Origin: Albifimbria verrucaria
Taxonomy: Eukaryota; Ascomycota; Sordariomycetes; Hypocreales; Stachybotryaceae
Length of the DNA: 64,000 nt
NCBI GenBank assembly: GCA_020081605.1
Contig: JAHREC010000049.1
Span: forward strand, 3,410,001 to 3,474,000
Direction of reading: 5' to 3'
In this document: in pieces, positions 10,603 through 22,184 of the stretch
Numbering within the stretch: the first letter of the stretch is position 1
Layout of the letters: each line of letters begins with the position of its first letter
The notes under the pieces: generated by a model
Seen by the model: the letters and a program-made list of their open reading frames with translations, nothing else
What the model was told of the DNA's origin: nothing
The model's database searches: none
Translations under genes and position numbers: made by a program

Positions 10603-12539
10603 ATGTCTCGCTATACCGCACTTGATGCGAAAACCCAGGAAGTTCGTCTTCTATCCCTCTCCCCAGGAAACTTTACCGACCCCATCGTCTGCACCATGAC
10701 CACAGCAAGTCTTCAATCTCGCCCCGAATACTCTGCTTTGTCCTACGTCTGGGGAAATGTGGCATCTGCAAATTCTTCTGCGAACACCTTTGATCTCGAC
10801 GGACATCCTGTGTCAGCAACGTTCAATTTGCTTGCTGCGTTGCGCCATATACGCCCGTCGATGGGTAATCAGCCTCTACGCATATGGGTAGATGCTGTAT
10901 GCATCAACCAACAAGATGTGAACGAACGGAATCAGCAAGTATCGATGATGCGAGATATTTATGCATGTGCGGAACAAGTATTGATTTGGCTTGGAGCAGG
11001 AGATGAGGCCAGCGACGCGGCGCTTGATGCGGTCCCAGTCATCTCCACTGCTTTCGGCATACAAGATAAAGAGAAGAGAAAACAACTCTTTGGAGTGATG
11101 CACAGCAACAGTAGCTTCTTTTTGGACTTGCAGAGCGTTTTCCTTGGTTCTCTCGAATATGGATCCTCCAAGAGATGGCCTTGGCAAGAAAAGACCCTCT
11201 GGTTATCTGTGGGCAAAAATCAACATCATGGTCAGCACTTATAAAGGCATGGGATGCGATCGCAAGGGAGACATTTGCTGAGATGGGAATGATGGGCCAT
11301 GGACAGTACGCTGACAACGAGGGCAAGACAGAACATAACTCGAACACGTCCGAGGAAATGCGGAAAATTGACACAAACACAAGATTTGACACGAATGAGG
11401 AATTTAGGCCGATGCTGAAGGTTGACGTTTTGAATGAGCTGCGAGAAATGATTCAATCAAAATCCAAGTTAAAATTAAGCAAATTACTCAGGATCTCACG
11501 AACTTCTGAGTCTACAGATCCCCGTGACCGAATTTATGGACTGCTTGGGCTCTTGAAGGATGACAACCAAGCTACTAGCATAGTTGTTGACTACCAGAAA
11601 CCAACGTCAGAAGTTTATACAGATGCAATGGCCCATATCTTCTCGCTTGGAGAAGGGCCTTACTTTCTGTCTGGCATTTTTCTACCTGGTGTAGATTTTC
11701 CCGCCCCTCACATCGCCTCCCTTCCTCCGAATATCCCCCAACCTGATCTGCCATCTTGGGTCCCTGATTTTTCTCGTCAAACAGCCGACAAAGCCAATCA
11801 GTCTCTTGGAATACTATTCCATCCACCTGCTGGCGCTGGGACGGGAGGTGCTACAGGAGCTGGAGCAAATTGCCATAATGGAAAGCAATTGGAAGACAAG
11901 ATAACGCTTCAAGCTGAGGGTCTTGTTGTTGATGCCATTGAGCAGGTCATTCCTCTGGGTGACTCGCTTGATTCATGCATTCAGTCTCTATCAAGTTTTG
12001 AAGCTATAGTAGCTCAAGCAATTAACCAGCCTTGCTCTTCGAGGGTTAATAATTCTCTTGTACCATACATACAGCGGTTCAAAGCCAGCGAGCCGTTGTG
12101 GAAGATACTGATATCAAACAAATCATTCAACTCGGGTTATGACCCAGCCCCTTCAACTTACGAGGAAGCCTATCAGAACCTCCTCCAACAAAAAGACTAC
12201 GTTGGTCATCAACAGGAAAGTGCTCCAGACACTGACAGAAGTGAGTACGAGCTGTGCCTCAAGGCAGGAATTGGCAAGCGTGCCATTTTTGTTTCACAAA
12301 ATGGGTTCGTCGGGACTTGTGTTCCTGACGCCAGACATGGAGACATTGCCACAATTATATTTGGGTCTCCAACAGCTTTTGTCTTGCGTCCAGCGCAGAA
12401 AATCGTGGTGTCTGGCAAAGAACTACTGGCCCATACACTGATTGGCGGCGCATACGTGGGTGGTATCATGGATGGCAAGATGGTGGATGAATTATACTGT
12501 GAGGATTTGATGGATTCTACTACCTTTTACATCCGATGA
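10603..12539 (+). CDS. HET-domain protein, one apparent frameshift
   Basis: This is a heterokaryon-incompatibility (HET) domain protein, the class that triggers cell death after fusion of unlike hyphae. The HET core is clear: EYSALSYVWGN, RIWVDAVCINQQDVNERNQQV, MMRDIYACAEQVLIWLG, then WILQEMALARKDPLVICG after the frame change, and later STDPRDRIYGLLGLL. The C-terminal part (VGTCVPDARHGD, YVGGIMDGK) matches the usual tail of large fungal HET proteins. One frameshift lies in the T-rich stretch about 11117-11123. No intron is needed. The predicted length is about 645 aa. No STAND or NACHT module is fused to it. Confidence 0.85.
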
Positions 12540-14522
12540 AGACCCATGATCTCCGCCATCTTATGGTCGCTGAACTGCTTTACGGCACACTGCATTTCAC
12601 ACAAGCAGACAAAGAGAATTTTGGAAGCAGAGATACGCTAAATCAACCAATTGAGGTGTTAATCGACGAATGGAAAGTTAAAATCCATATAGCAAGTTCA
12701 TTTTGTTTTACGTACAGCTTTGGGTAGCAACCTGAAGACTCAAAAGCGCGACCGGATGAGTCTGATGTGGCTACCACTGAGCATAAATCTTGACACGTCT
12801 CTCCTAACCATGTACTCATCACGCTTATCCTGCTAGCTGAGTTTTAAATCACTCAAGTTGTACAATTTCTAGTCAGACAAACAAATATGGGTACACCGTA
12901 ACTAACAAGTCTGTGATATAGGCTCCTTACAAGCCGATTTACCTTTACAACACGAGGCCATTGTTGCAAACCCTAGTCTCATTCAACGACAAAGACTCAG
13001 TCTGTGGCAGACATTTTTAGACCACTTTGTAAGAATTGTTGGCACAAGATGGTATGGTAGACATTAAGGGTTTCTACAACATACTCTAGGAATGTCGTTT
13101 GTGGGGAATCTACCCGCTAACCCAACCATCGCGAATTATCCACGAAAACCGCCTTGCATTATAATATCCTGTACTTTCGCCTTTTCTGATTTAGATCTTT
13201 ACTACGCATGAGGTTCTTTCTCAATCTGCATGGTTCGTGGAAAGGTGCGGCGTTTAGGAATCAACACCCTGATCTACTCAAATTCACTTAAGTGATTTAG
13301 TCCTTATTCGAGGGTCTTTTGTTCGGACGCCGGGTTTGTGCAGCCAAATGAAGTGCTAAAGCTTCTAGATCATCTAAGACACGTATTCACCAAGTGAACA
13401 AGGGAAGCCGAAGAATTTGGATGACACCCTGTCGCAGTCATCGCTTCGAGACATATCTCATTTCCCGTCTTTTCATTACTCTTGTCTGATTGAATTGGTC
13501 TCGGCTGAGCCAGAACAACGTTATCTCAATAGTCCGTAGTGTCAGCTGGTGAAGCCATGCGGGTAGTGTTGTTTTGCCAAGTCCTTGATAATACCAGAAG
13601 AAGATATACGTCTCGCCAGAGCTGTACAATTTTGCAGCCTTGATGGATTGACCATCGATTCCACTGCATGATAAGATTTATTGTGAAAGCCATCTCGCTT
13701 CCATTGCCCTGCTGATTTTCAATGGAACATGGAGGAAAGGTCGGGATTTCTAAAATTGAAATCATATTGTCCACACCACACAGTCACGAGCATCCTCGAT
13801 GCTTTTGTTACTGGCCATTATTAAGGTAAACCTATAGGTACTTTAAAAATTCAAAAGGTTTGCCACAGCAACTATCAATAAGATAATCTCTCGGCTCTCT
13901 CGAATTTTAATAATGCAATCAAAGACATTGTCTCACACACACCTATTCACCGCTTAGCACAAGTCTTATTTTCAAGGCCGAGATCTTCAGCTGGTCCTCG
14001 GCTGGGGCTAAGAGCATACCATTCCCTGCAGATTCTAGCCTCTTTGGGTGTTTCGGTAGCAGTTTGTGCAAAAATGTCTAAGGATAACTTGTGATCCAGG
14101 ATTCTCGGCTTGGAAGAGACAATGGGGAAAGACTCGGCCAGCATGGACTTCTTGGCTGTTTCGAGCTCTGGGGATTCTCACAATCGCTGTCTCGGAATTG
14201 CTACGTGGCCTAGATACTTCAATTGATTATCCACTGTCTTGTTTCTTACATCGAAATTGGTTCCAAGGAGCCCTACGGCAGAGATTTCCCGGCTTATCTG
14301 CGCTACTGAGCAATGCGTTCCAAACCCTTTATATGGCTAACATCTACTTGTCCCCAGTGGTTGAACTTGTGTTCCTTTCTATGGTTGTTCTCCATCAATC
14401 GGTAAGCGAGACGAATTCGTGTATGTTGACTATGTTAAACTTCGTTTGACGTGTAAAAACTTGCTGACCTCTTATATACAGTTGCCGACACAACTCGAAC
14501 CCTACGAGCATGATGATAAATA
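12540..14522. other. intergenic, no supported gene
   Basis: About 2 kb upstream of the NRPS. No condensation-domain N-lobe (no HHxxxDG motif) can be read in any frame, so the missing start of the NRPS is not hidden here in recognisable form. Short frames at 13.4-13.8 and 14.1-14.4 kb show no known motif. Confidence 0.45.
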
Positions 14523-17500
14523 ATGATACCAATATCAATGGTGGAGGAGTCTTCTCTGGAGTTTGCGAGCCCCCTAGGTCATCAACCTTCGTCCATGGTG
14601 TACTCCCAAAAATGCGGCAGACAATCCCGTGTCAATGTTGCTAGGTTGGGTTTCGATAAGAGCGAGGTCGTGATTGAATCCATCGAAGAAATTCCTGCAG
14701 AAGATGATCGGTTGAGTGAAGAAACTCAGTTCCAAATAGACGAATATTGGAAGGGCACTTTGGCCGACTGCGACTTCGTGCCATTTCCACCTGTTCCGCT
14801 ATCTCGAGGACCGCAACTGCCAGATACTGTGATTGACCATGAGATCTCCTACGGTGAGACAACGGCCAACGAGTCTACACTTAGAGCAATAGCCCTTGCT
14901 GCTTGGGGTATTGTAGTAGGTCAACTGACCGGGTCAAGCGATGTGATTTTTGGCGCCGCCATAATGAAACCTCGTCAACCTAAAGATATCAACTCATTCG
15001 CACAAACTCCAGTCGTTCCAATACGCATCAAGCTACAGAACTCTTTAAAATTATCAGACTACCTTACAACAGTCCAAAAACAGTTGGTTGATATGATGCC
15101 ATTCGAGCGAGTGGGCTTGCATCACATTGCCCAACTGTCTCCAGACAGCCAGAAGGCATGTACGTTTCAGACATTGATCGTCGTGCAGCCTCAAAACTCT
15201 GGGGAGGGTGTCAACAGAGTTCGTGATGAATCACGGACAAAAGAACGGCAACAATGGCTCAAAACATATGCACTAGTCCTTGAGTTGGAGCCAAAAACCA
15301 AGAGCCTTAATGTACGAGCAAGCTTTGAGTCAGAATCAACTGATGCATGGATGGTCCACAATCTACTGAAAAGGCTAGACATTGTAATGCAACAATTCAA
15401 TGATGCCAGACCAGCACGAACCATGAAGGAAGTCGACGTCACATCTCCACAAGACGTCTTGCAGATCTGGAGATGGAACAAAGACGTACCCAACCCACTG
15501 GAACGATGCGTTCACGACATGGTGCAAGAACGCGCAACGTCTCAGCCCACCGCCCCAGCCATATGTGCTTGGGATGGAGACGTGTCATACGATGAATTGG
15601 AACGTCTTGCCTCGCAATTAGCGGGACAGCTTATAGACTCCGGGTTTGCGACAAACACGATGGTGCCTCTTTGTTTCGAGAAGTCTATGTGGACGACTGT
15701 CGCTATGCTTGGTGTGCTCAAAGCAGGAGGCAGCTTTGTTTTGCTTGATGCTTCATTACCTGAGCAGAGACTTCAATCCATCACAAAGCAGGTCAACTCG
15801 AAATTTATCCTCTCGTCTCATTTAAACACGAACCTGAGCTCTCGGCTGTCGCAGGTGGTTATTGAAGTCAGCGCAAACACAATCAGTTCGTCGAACTCAA
15901 TACCAAAGCAACCTCTAATTATACAGCAACCTTCAGCGGTGATGTTTACAGTTTTCACATCTGGGAGCACAGGTACACCAAAAGGGGTAGTGCAATCCCA
16001 CACCAGCTTCTGTTCAGGTTTACTTCATCAATCTCATCTGCTCGGCTTTACCACTAACTCAAGAGTATTTGACTATGCGTCTTATGCATTCGACATTTCT
16101 GTTCATAATAATTTTGCAACATTGGTCGCAGGAGGATGCGTATGTATCCCCTCTGATAAAGATCGCCAAGATGACATCAGCAAGTCAATGGTTGATATGA
16201 AAGTCACCATCGCTGACCTCACACCATCCGTGGCTCGTCTTATTGATCCAAATACAGTGCCGCATCTAGATACTTTGATACTAGCAGGAGAAGCAGTGTC
16301 CACGGGTGATGTAGCTCGTTGGTGGGGAAAAGCTCAAGTTATCAACGCGTATGGTCCTGCCGAATGCAACTTTAGCTGCGTAGGGTGGAAGCAAACCTGC
16401 CCTGAAGAAATAGTTCGGATAGGAAAAGGGGAAGGCTTAGTGACATGGATTGTTGATCCTGAAAATCACAACTCTCTGCTACCTATCGGGTGTGTTGGTG
16501 AATTGCTTCTCGAGGGACCGGTTGTCAGTCTTGGGTATCTTAATGATCCGGAAAAAACGGGAAATGTGTTTATTCACGATCCCAAATGGCTTATACGGGG
16601 AGCTCCAGGACATAAAGGCCGCAAAGGACGCATTTACAAAACGGGCGATCTTGTTCGTTACAACAAGGATGGCAGTTTGACCTTTGTCGGACGAAAAGAC
16701 ACACAAGTAAAGATTCGTGGTCAAAGGGTCGAGTTGGGGAGATTGAATACTGGGTCCACCAGTGTGTTCCACGGCCAACCCAGGTTGCCGTTGAGGCTAT
16801 TATACCACGAGAGGAGACAACAGGCCCGGTGTTGGTGGCTTTTATTCAAGATTTCAATGGGTTAGATGTCTCAAATCATCTGGAAAGTCCTGGAGCAAGC
16901 ATCCGTCCTATTCCTCCCAGCATGCAAGCCAAATTGGCGAAACATCTTCCCATGCACATGATTCCTGCTGCATTTATCTCAATGAAAGGGTTGCCCTTGA
17001 CTCTTACAGGCAAGACAGATCGCAGGGCTTTGCGTCAACTTGGATCATCATTTTCTTTATTACAGCTAGCCGAGTCCCAAACAATGCTGCAGGGGGCCAA
17101 GCGAGAGCCTGGCTCACCTGAAGAGAAACAAATGCAATCTATGTGGGCAAAGGTGCTCAATATTAACCCTCAGAGCATTGGAGTAGATGACAGCTTTCTC
17201 CACCTGGGAGGCAACTCAATTACTGCAATGAAACTCGTGGGTGAAGCTCGTAAAAGCGGCCTTCAACTCAGGGTTACAGACATTTTTCGATGCAACACGA
17301 TCGCAGAGCTAGTTAGCAAGCAGAGCTCCAACCCAGTGCAGGTTGAACACCATTCTGACGACATCGTGCTTATTGAACCATCATTAAAGACAGAGCTCAT
17401 CCGGGGCATAGAGGCTCTCAACATCAACGTTAACTCAACAGATATTGAGAATATATATCCCGTGACAGCCATTCAAGAAGGCTATGTGATCGCTGGTGTC

Positions 17501-18705
17501 GTCACGCAACAATTCTGCAGCTATTTTTATATCGACGTTGACACAAACTCTGATATCCTGCGTTTAAAACAAGGTTACCAGCAAACCTTGCAAAACTTTC
17601 CGGTCCTTCGCACATGCTTCTTCCGGTTGCAAGAAAAGGTCTGGCAAGTGGTGCTCCACAAGCTCGAGGGGCTTCCGCGTACAAGATGTCGACGGCGATC
17701 TGGATGAGTGCTTTCGAACTTTCTGCCTAAAAGACACCAGCGAATTTTTGCCTATACAACCCCCTTCGCATTCGTTGTTCTTAGGAATACCACTCAAGGC
17801 ATGCGGCTGGTTGTGCGTATGTCGCATGCTCAGTACGATGGCATTTCCTTACCGATCATCTATCAATCACTTCTTGATGGAGAGAAGAAGATGGTATCTC
17901 CTACCCCAAGTTTTACATCATTTATATCGTATATTTCTCGCCGTCGTTCACAAGCCATTGCGTACTGGACTCAACTGTTGCAGGGTGCTTGTCCCACCAA
18001 CGTTCAAGGATGTGTAGGCCGGCCTGGAAACATTCGAACACCAAAGCATATACAGTTGGACTCCAACGTGCAACTACCATATCGTTCTGACAAGGTCACT
18101 CCCGCTACCCTGGTTAGCACCGCATGGGCTGTGCTTCTCTCCTCCCTTAGCAGATCCCAAGACGTTGTCTATAGCCATTATGTGGCTGGGCGGAACTCCG
18201 TTATGCAAGGAATAGAGGATATCGTGGGCTGTTGTCTCAACATCGTGCTTGTACGAGTAAAGTTTGCGGCATTTGGAACTCCAGCCGAGCTCCTGCAGGG
18301 TATTCAAGAACAATACCTTGCCATGGGGAAGCAGACTCCTTGGGCCTTACCGACATTGTGAAGCATTGCACTAATTGGGGGCCAGAGTCTCTGGAGACAT
18401 GCCTCCAATCAACAGTCCACCATGGAAATGTTGATGAAAACCCTGAAATACAAACCGACAATGGACCGTTGCGGGTTCAAGAGTTTCAGAATGAAAAATA
18501 CCCATCGGCTTCGATCGCTGTTGTTTCACGTGTTAAAGGCGATTGCATTAACCTCGAGATTAATACGAGCACTCTAATGATGACTGAAGAAACTGCAACT
18601 TTGCTCCTGTCTAGCTTGGTTGATATCGTTGAAAAACTAATTAATAGGATGGATATGCCACTATCATCCTGGATGGCGGATATTAACGTTGGTAACTTGG
18701 TTTAG
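14523..18705 (+). CDS. nonribosomal peptide synthetase, partial C-A-T-C, four apparent frameshifts
   Basis: This is a one-module NRPS of about 1,390 aa. It opens with only the C-terminal lobe of a condensation domain (DEYWKG, then RAIALAAWGIVVGQLTGSSD). A complete adenylation domain follows: FTSGSTGTPKGVV (A3), INAYGPAE (A5), YKTGDLVR (A7), GRKDTQVKIRGQRVELG (A8) and LTGKTDRRAL (A10 Lys). A carrier domain comes next (FLHLGGNSITAMK), then a full condensation-type domain with SHAQYDGIS in place of HHxxxDG. Hand alignment to GrsA gives code D-I-H-D-I-A-A-F-S, which I do not recognise as a known substrate. The frame breaks at GGGG 16736-16739, GGGG 17668-17671 (one extra base), CCCCC 17760-17764 and GGGG 18325-18328. 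There is no thioesterase or reductase domain. Release by the terminal C domain is possible. Alternatively it is a fragment of a larger synthetase. Confidence 0.85.
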
Positions 18706-20483
18706 CCACTGGTGTATTAGATTAACGGCTGTTATGCTAATGAGGGGTTACGACAAGGCGTAATAATAATGTAATGTGAATGAAGGGTTGCATGTGCGGT
18801 TTGCTTTACAAGTCTACTGTGAAGTGGTTGCTTGGTTAGGTTGTTTACCCGTTCACGCGTATCTTGGTAGCAAGTGTTTGAGCACATGGCTGGCAATCGT
18901 ATGCAAATGCATTTAGTACCTACTTTTAGTTGGTTCATTCCACTTCAGCTCCCCACGGTTCAGTCTCTCTCAAACCAAACAAGCCACGGTTGCTTCAGCC
19001 AGCCTGAACACCGTCCTACCGCAGCTTCGAATATAGTGTACTGAATGTGGCTGGCTGACACGGGTATCTGTGGATCGTTCCGTCCTCTCCCGCCTCTCCC
19101 ATGTCAATGAAGCCATGTTAGCGAATGCGATGTCACGGTTCCAAAACGGGACGTTGCTGCGCATTGTACGTAACGGATGGCACCTAAGAGGTGTGATGTG
19201 TACTCAGATGTATGTCCAGTAATCTTTGCTTCAAGTAAGCTACGACTGCCATCGTCCCAACCCCTAGAGTCAGCAAACTTACAATTAAAACAATGCGAAG
19301 ATAATGGATGGACATTGAATGGAGGTTTCAGATGAAAAAAAAAAAACCAGAAAAGCCGATACCACACTCATTTAGATCCTCCGACCTGAAGCCAACTTGA
19401 ACGTCTCTAAGCACGGCTGATCATTTTCTACAGTCGATCCCCGCGGATATGCGTCGTATTGCATCACTAAAAGACGCCACGAAAGCTGACACGTATAGAT
19501 ACTTGCCACGCAGCTCATGCGTGGCTGGAATCATCCACGGTAGATTCAACTTTTGTTTGACTCTACTATTTGTTATTGGCATTAGCTGAAAGACTGTTTC
19601 GGGCATGGTTCGCCGGGTAAAGTGGCTTCAAGACATTGGCAAACATCTGCAATACGAAGTGCTAAACAATCAGCCAATGCATAATCCGCTGATTCTTCCG
19701 TAGGATGAGCTCCATCGCATCAACTTGAAGTTGCGACTCCTATTCAATGGACTACAGTGAAGTTGGTTTCTTGGTTCACGTCGAAGTAAATCGAGTTTCA
19801 ATGCCATCTGAAAAGAGCACATTCTGGGTGATGCCTGTGAGATGAACTTCCTACGCAGCTAGAAAAGCAACAAAAGTAAACAAGCACTCTTGGGACTCTC
19901 CTCCACAGCCACAATTTCATATGCTACCTTGAGGAGGGGTAAACAGGAAAAGGTTGTGTGACGGTTCACAACGTTCAACCTATCGGATACTATCTACCTG
20001 TTTTCTTGCACCTAGACACAATGATTGAGAACACTTGGTTATGTACGTGAGTCACTAGGCTTGAGGTGAGGACTCCAATCAGATTGGCAGTTCTGGTGGG
20101 AAAAGCCAGTCGGGTAGGATATGATGTCTCACATGTCGGCACACTGACCGGTCGTACCTCTCCTAAACTTGCACCGAATCATCTCGAGTCGTTCCAGGAT
20201 GACGCCAGCTGTGATGGTTTACCTCGGAGCGTAAATTCAATCCCACGGCGGAAGCCGACGTATTCATGAGGTCTAGGTTGTAACCCGAGCGAGTATAAAG
20301 ATGTGGCTCTCATCCGCACAAAATGGGGCTGCCTCGACATCAACTCACAATCAATAAACTACTCCACCACATTCCACCACATTCCAACACCTACCCGAAC
20401 ATTGAAACGCTTTCTTTCTTCAATTAGCAAAGTGAGCGATCTTTGCGATTTCTTTTGCATACTTCCCTGACAATCATCGCAGT
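18706..20483. other. intergenic with lectin promoter, no gene seen
   Basis: About 1.8 kb without a supported gene. An A10 run sits near 19333-19343. The right end contains a TATA box and probable 5' UTR of the lectin gene. Confidence 0.5.
20294..20299 (+). promoter_or_regulatory. TATA box of the lectin gene
   Basis: TATAAA lies in GAGTATAAAGATG, about 190 bp upstream of the ATG at 20484. Downstream is a pyrimidine/CCACATT-rich leader. A probable 5' UTR intron (20432-20482, GTGAGC...CGCAG) would leave only one base before the ATG. Confidence 0.5.
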
Positions 20484-20921
20484 ATGAGCTACACAATCAA
20501 GGTCCGTGTCTACCAGACCAATACCAATGCCTTCTTCCGTATTGTCGAGAAGGGCGTGTGGCACTACGCCAATGGTGGCACCTGGAAGGACGTCGATGGT
20601 TACCATATCCTCACCATGGGAGGCAGTGGTACCTCAGGCATCCTTCGATTCATGACGGAGCAGGGTAAAGAGGCCTTCTTCATCGCCCTAGGCGTTCATA
20701 ACTACAAGCCTTGGGTCGACACCATCACCGGCCTCGGAGACGACATCACCGGAGTTAGGGCCCTTCCTGAGTATTACAACAACACCAATCCTGAGCGCGT
20801 CAAGAGCCGTGAGGCCCAGCGTACGAGCCAGTCGATCCTTAACATCAATAGTCGAACCATCTCCACCAAGTACCGTGTCGCCGAAGGTAACAATCTTGAG
20901 CTAGACATCATCATTGGTTAA
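20484..20921 (+). CDS. fruiting-body-type lectin (ABL/XCL family)
   Basis: This is an intact single-exon gene encoding 145 aa, the normal length for the fungal fruit-body lectin family (actinoporin-like fold). Family landmarks are YTIKVRVYQTN at the N-terminus, ILTMGGSGTSGILRF, IALGVHNYKPW and a final RVAEGNNLELDIIIG. Members bind the T-antigen disaccharide (Gal-beta1,3-GalNAc) and GlcNAc-type glycans at separate sites. They accumulate in the cytosol without a signal peptide, and here too no signal peptide is seen. In several fungi they act against nematodes or insects that feed on hyphae. The coding sequence is GC-richer than its flanks. The TATA box and leader suggest strong regulated expression. 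Family call is firm; ligand and role are from the family. Confidence 0.9.
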   Translation: MSYTIKVRVYQTNTNAFFRIVEKGVWHYANGGTWKDVDGYHILTMGGSGTSGILRFMTEQGKEAFFIALGVHNYKPWVDTITGLGDDITGVRALPEYYNNTNPERVKSREAQRTSQSILNINSRTISTKYRVAEGNNLELDIIIG

Positions 20922-21457
20922 ATTCGTAAATAAATGTGGCATGGAATGAGGGGAATACTTGAATCATGTATATTATGCATGTGCTCCTTGTCGCATTGGA
21001 TTCTGTGTTGATCATCATGGTTCAACTTGTTGAGCCTGGCTTTCTCACAAATTAAACATCATTTACAATGTCTTTAAATTTTGGATGTGCTCGTGAATGC
21101 CGTGATGCCTCTTCCTCTGGAACGATATTGCAAGACAACTGTACGAAGAAATGATACACATACCTACAATTGACACGAAACGGAATATGCGTCAGCACGA
21201 GCGTGCCAAGTATTCGTGTTGTATGCAGACAGCCTGGCTCCTGACATCAGCCTTTCCGAGGTTGGGGTACAGACTTGGGATAACCAACATCAGTTGGAAC
21301 AACCAACAACGCTCCAAAACACCTCATTCCATTGGTTAACCCCAGCGGTAAGTAGAATACCATGGACTCCATCATAATTCCCGCACTCAATTCACTTGTA
21401 TAAGAGTGGCGTCTTCTTGTCAATGGCAATATTCTTGAGCTGCTTTTGAGCAGCTTG
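20922..21457. other. intergenic, no gene seen
   Basis: This is a 536-bp spacer holding the lectin 3' end and the upstream region of the NAD(P)-binding protein gene. No structure was noticed. Confidence 0.4.
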
Positions 21458-22184
21458 ATGTCCAGCATGGAGGCTAAGCGGCTCCTCGTTCTTGGTTCCA
21501 CTAGCCCTACCGGCAGGCTTGTTGTTCAGCGAGCAATACAGGCCGGCTGGCAGGTCACCCTATACGGACGACGAACGCTTGAAGAATATACCACAAACCC
21601 GAATATCCAGGTAGAAATGTGTATCGTGCTACGAGATTTGATGCTAATAAAAACTGGTCTAGGTATTCGAAGGTCAACTGGATGACGAGGCCACTCTACG
21701 AAATGCAATTCGGAGCCAGAATGTTATCATCTCAGTCCTTGGACCTAAAGGTCCTTTTGCGCCTACGGACGTTTTTGTGCCTGCCTACAAATTGATCCTC
21801 GGGATTATGAAGAGCGAAGGCGTCAGTCGTATCATTGCACTCAATACCTTTAGTGTTCGTGACTCGAGAGACAGACCTAGCCTTCTTCGCTGGATTCTCA
21901 CCACATTGCTTTGGGTTGTGGCAAGTAATGTCTGGAAGACAATGAATGATATTTCTAAAGTTTTCGATTCTGACGGTCGAGATATCGATTGGACACTTTT
22001 CCGTGTGGGATTCCTTGCTGATGGGCCTCCTCTCCATGCGGTTGATGGCTACGTTGGTGATGGAACCGTAGGCATGTATCTCAGACGTGCCGATATTGCA
22101 GAATGGGTCATTGACCAGGCAGGAAGAACGCCAGCTGAGTGGGTTCATGAAAGGCCTGGAATCTCATCTCGAAAAGCTGGATGA
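21458..22184 (+). CDS. NAD(P)-binding Rossmann-fold protein (NmrA/SDR-like)
   Basis: This is an intact two-exon gene of about 224 aa. Exon 1 (21458-21610) carries the dinucleotide-binding start RLLVLGSTSPTGRLVVQRAI, an atypical-SDR GxxxxxG pattern. The intron 21611-21662 (GTAGAA...TCTAG) is phase 0. Exon 2 gives VFEGQLDDEATLRNAI, NVIISVLGPKGP, SRIIALNTFSV and DWTLFRVGFLADGP, then a C-terminal substrate region ending RRADIAEWVIDQ. The pattern of a sugar-epimerase-like fold without the Tyr-x-x-x-Lys pair fits NmrA-like or NAD(P)H-binding proteins, which act as oxidoreductases or redox sensors. The first ATG is 21458, and a second in-frame ATG at 21467 is equally plausible. Confidence 0.8.

Noticed and set aside
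19333..19343. A10 run as a possible retroelement poly(A) tail
   Set aside because: No upstream reverse transcriptase, target-site duplication or second copy seen.
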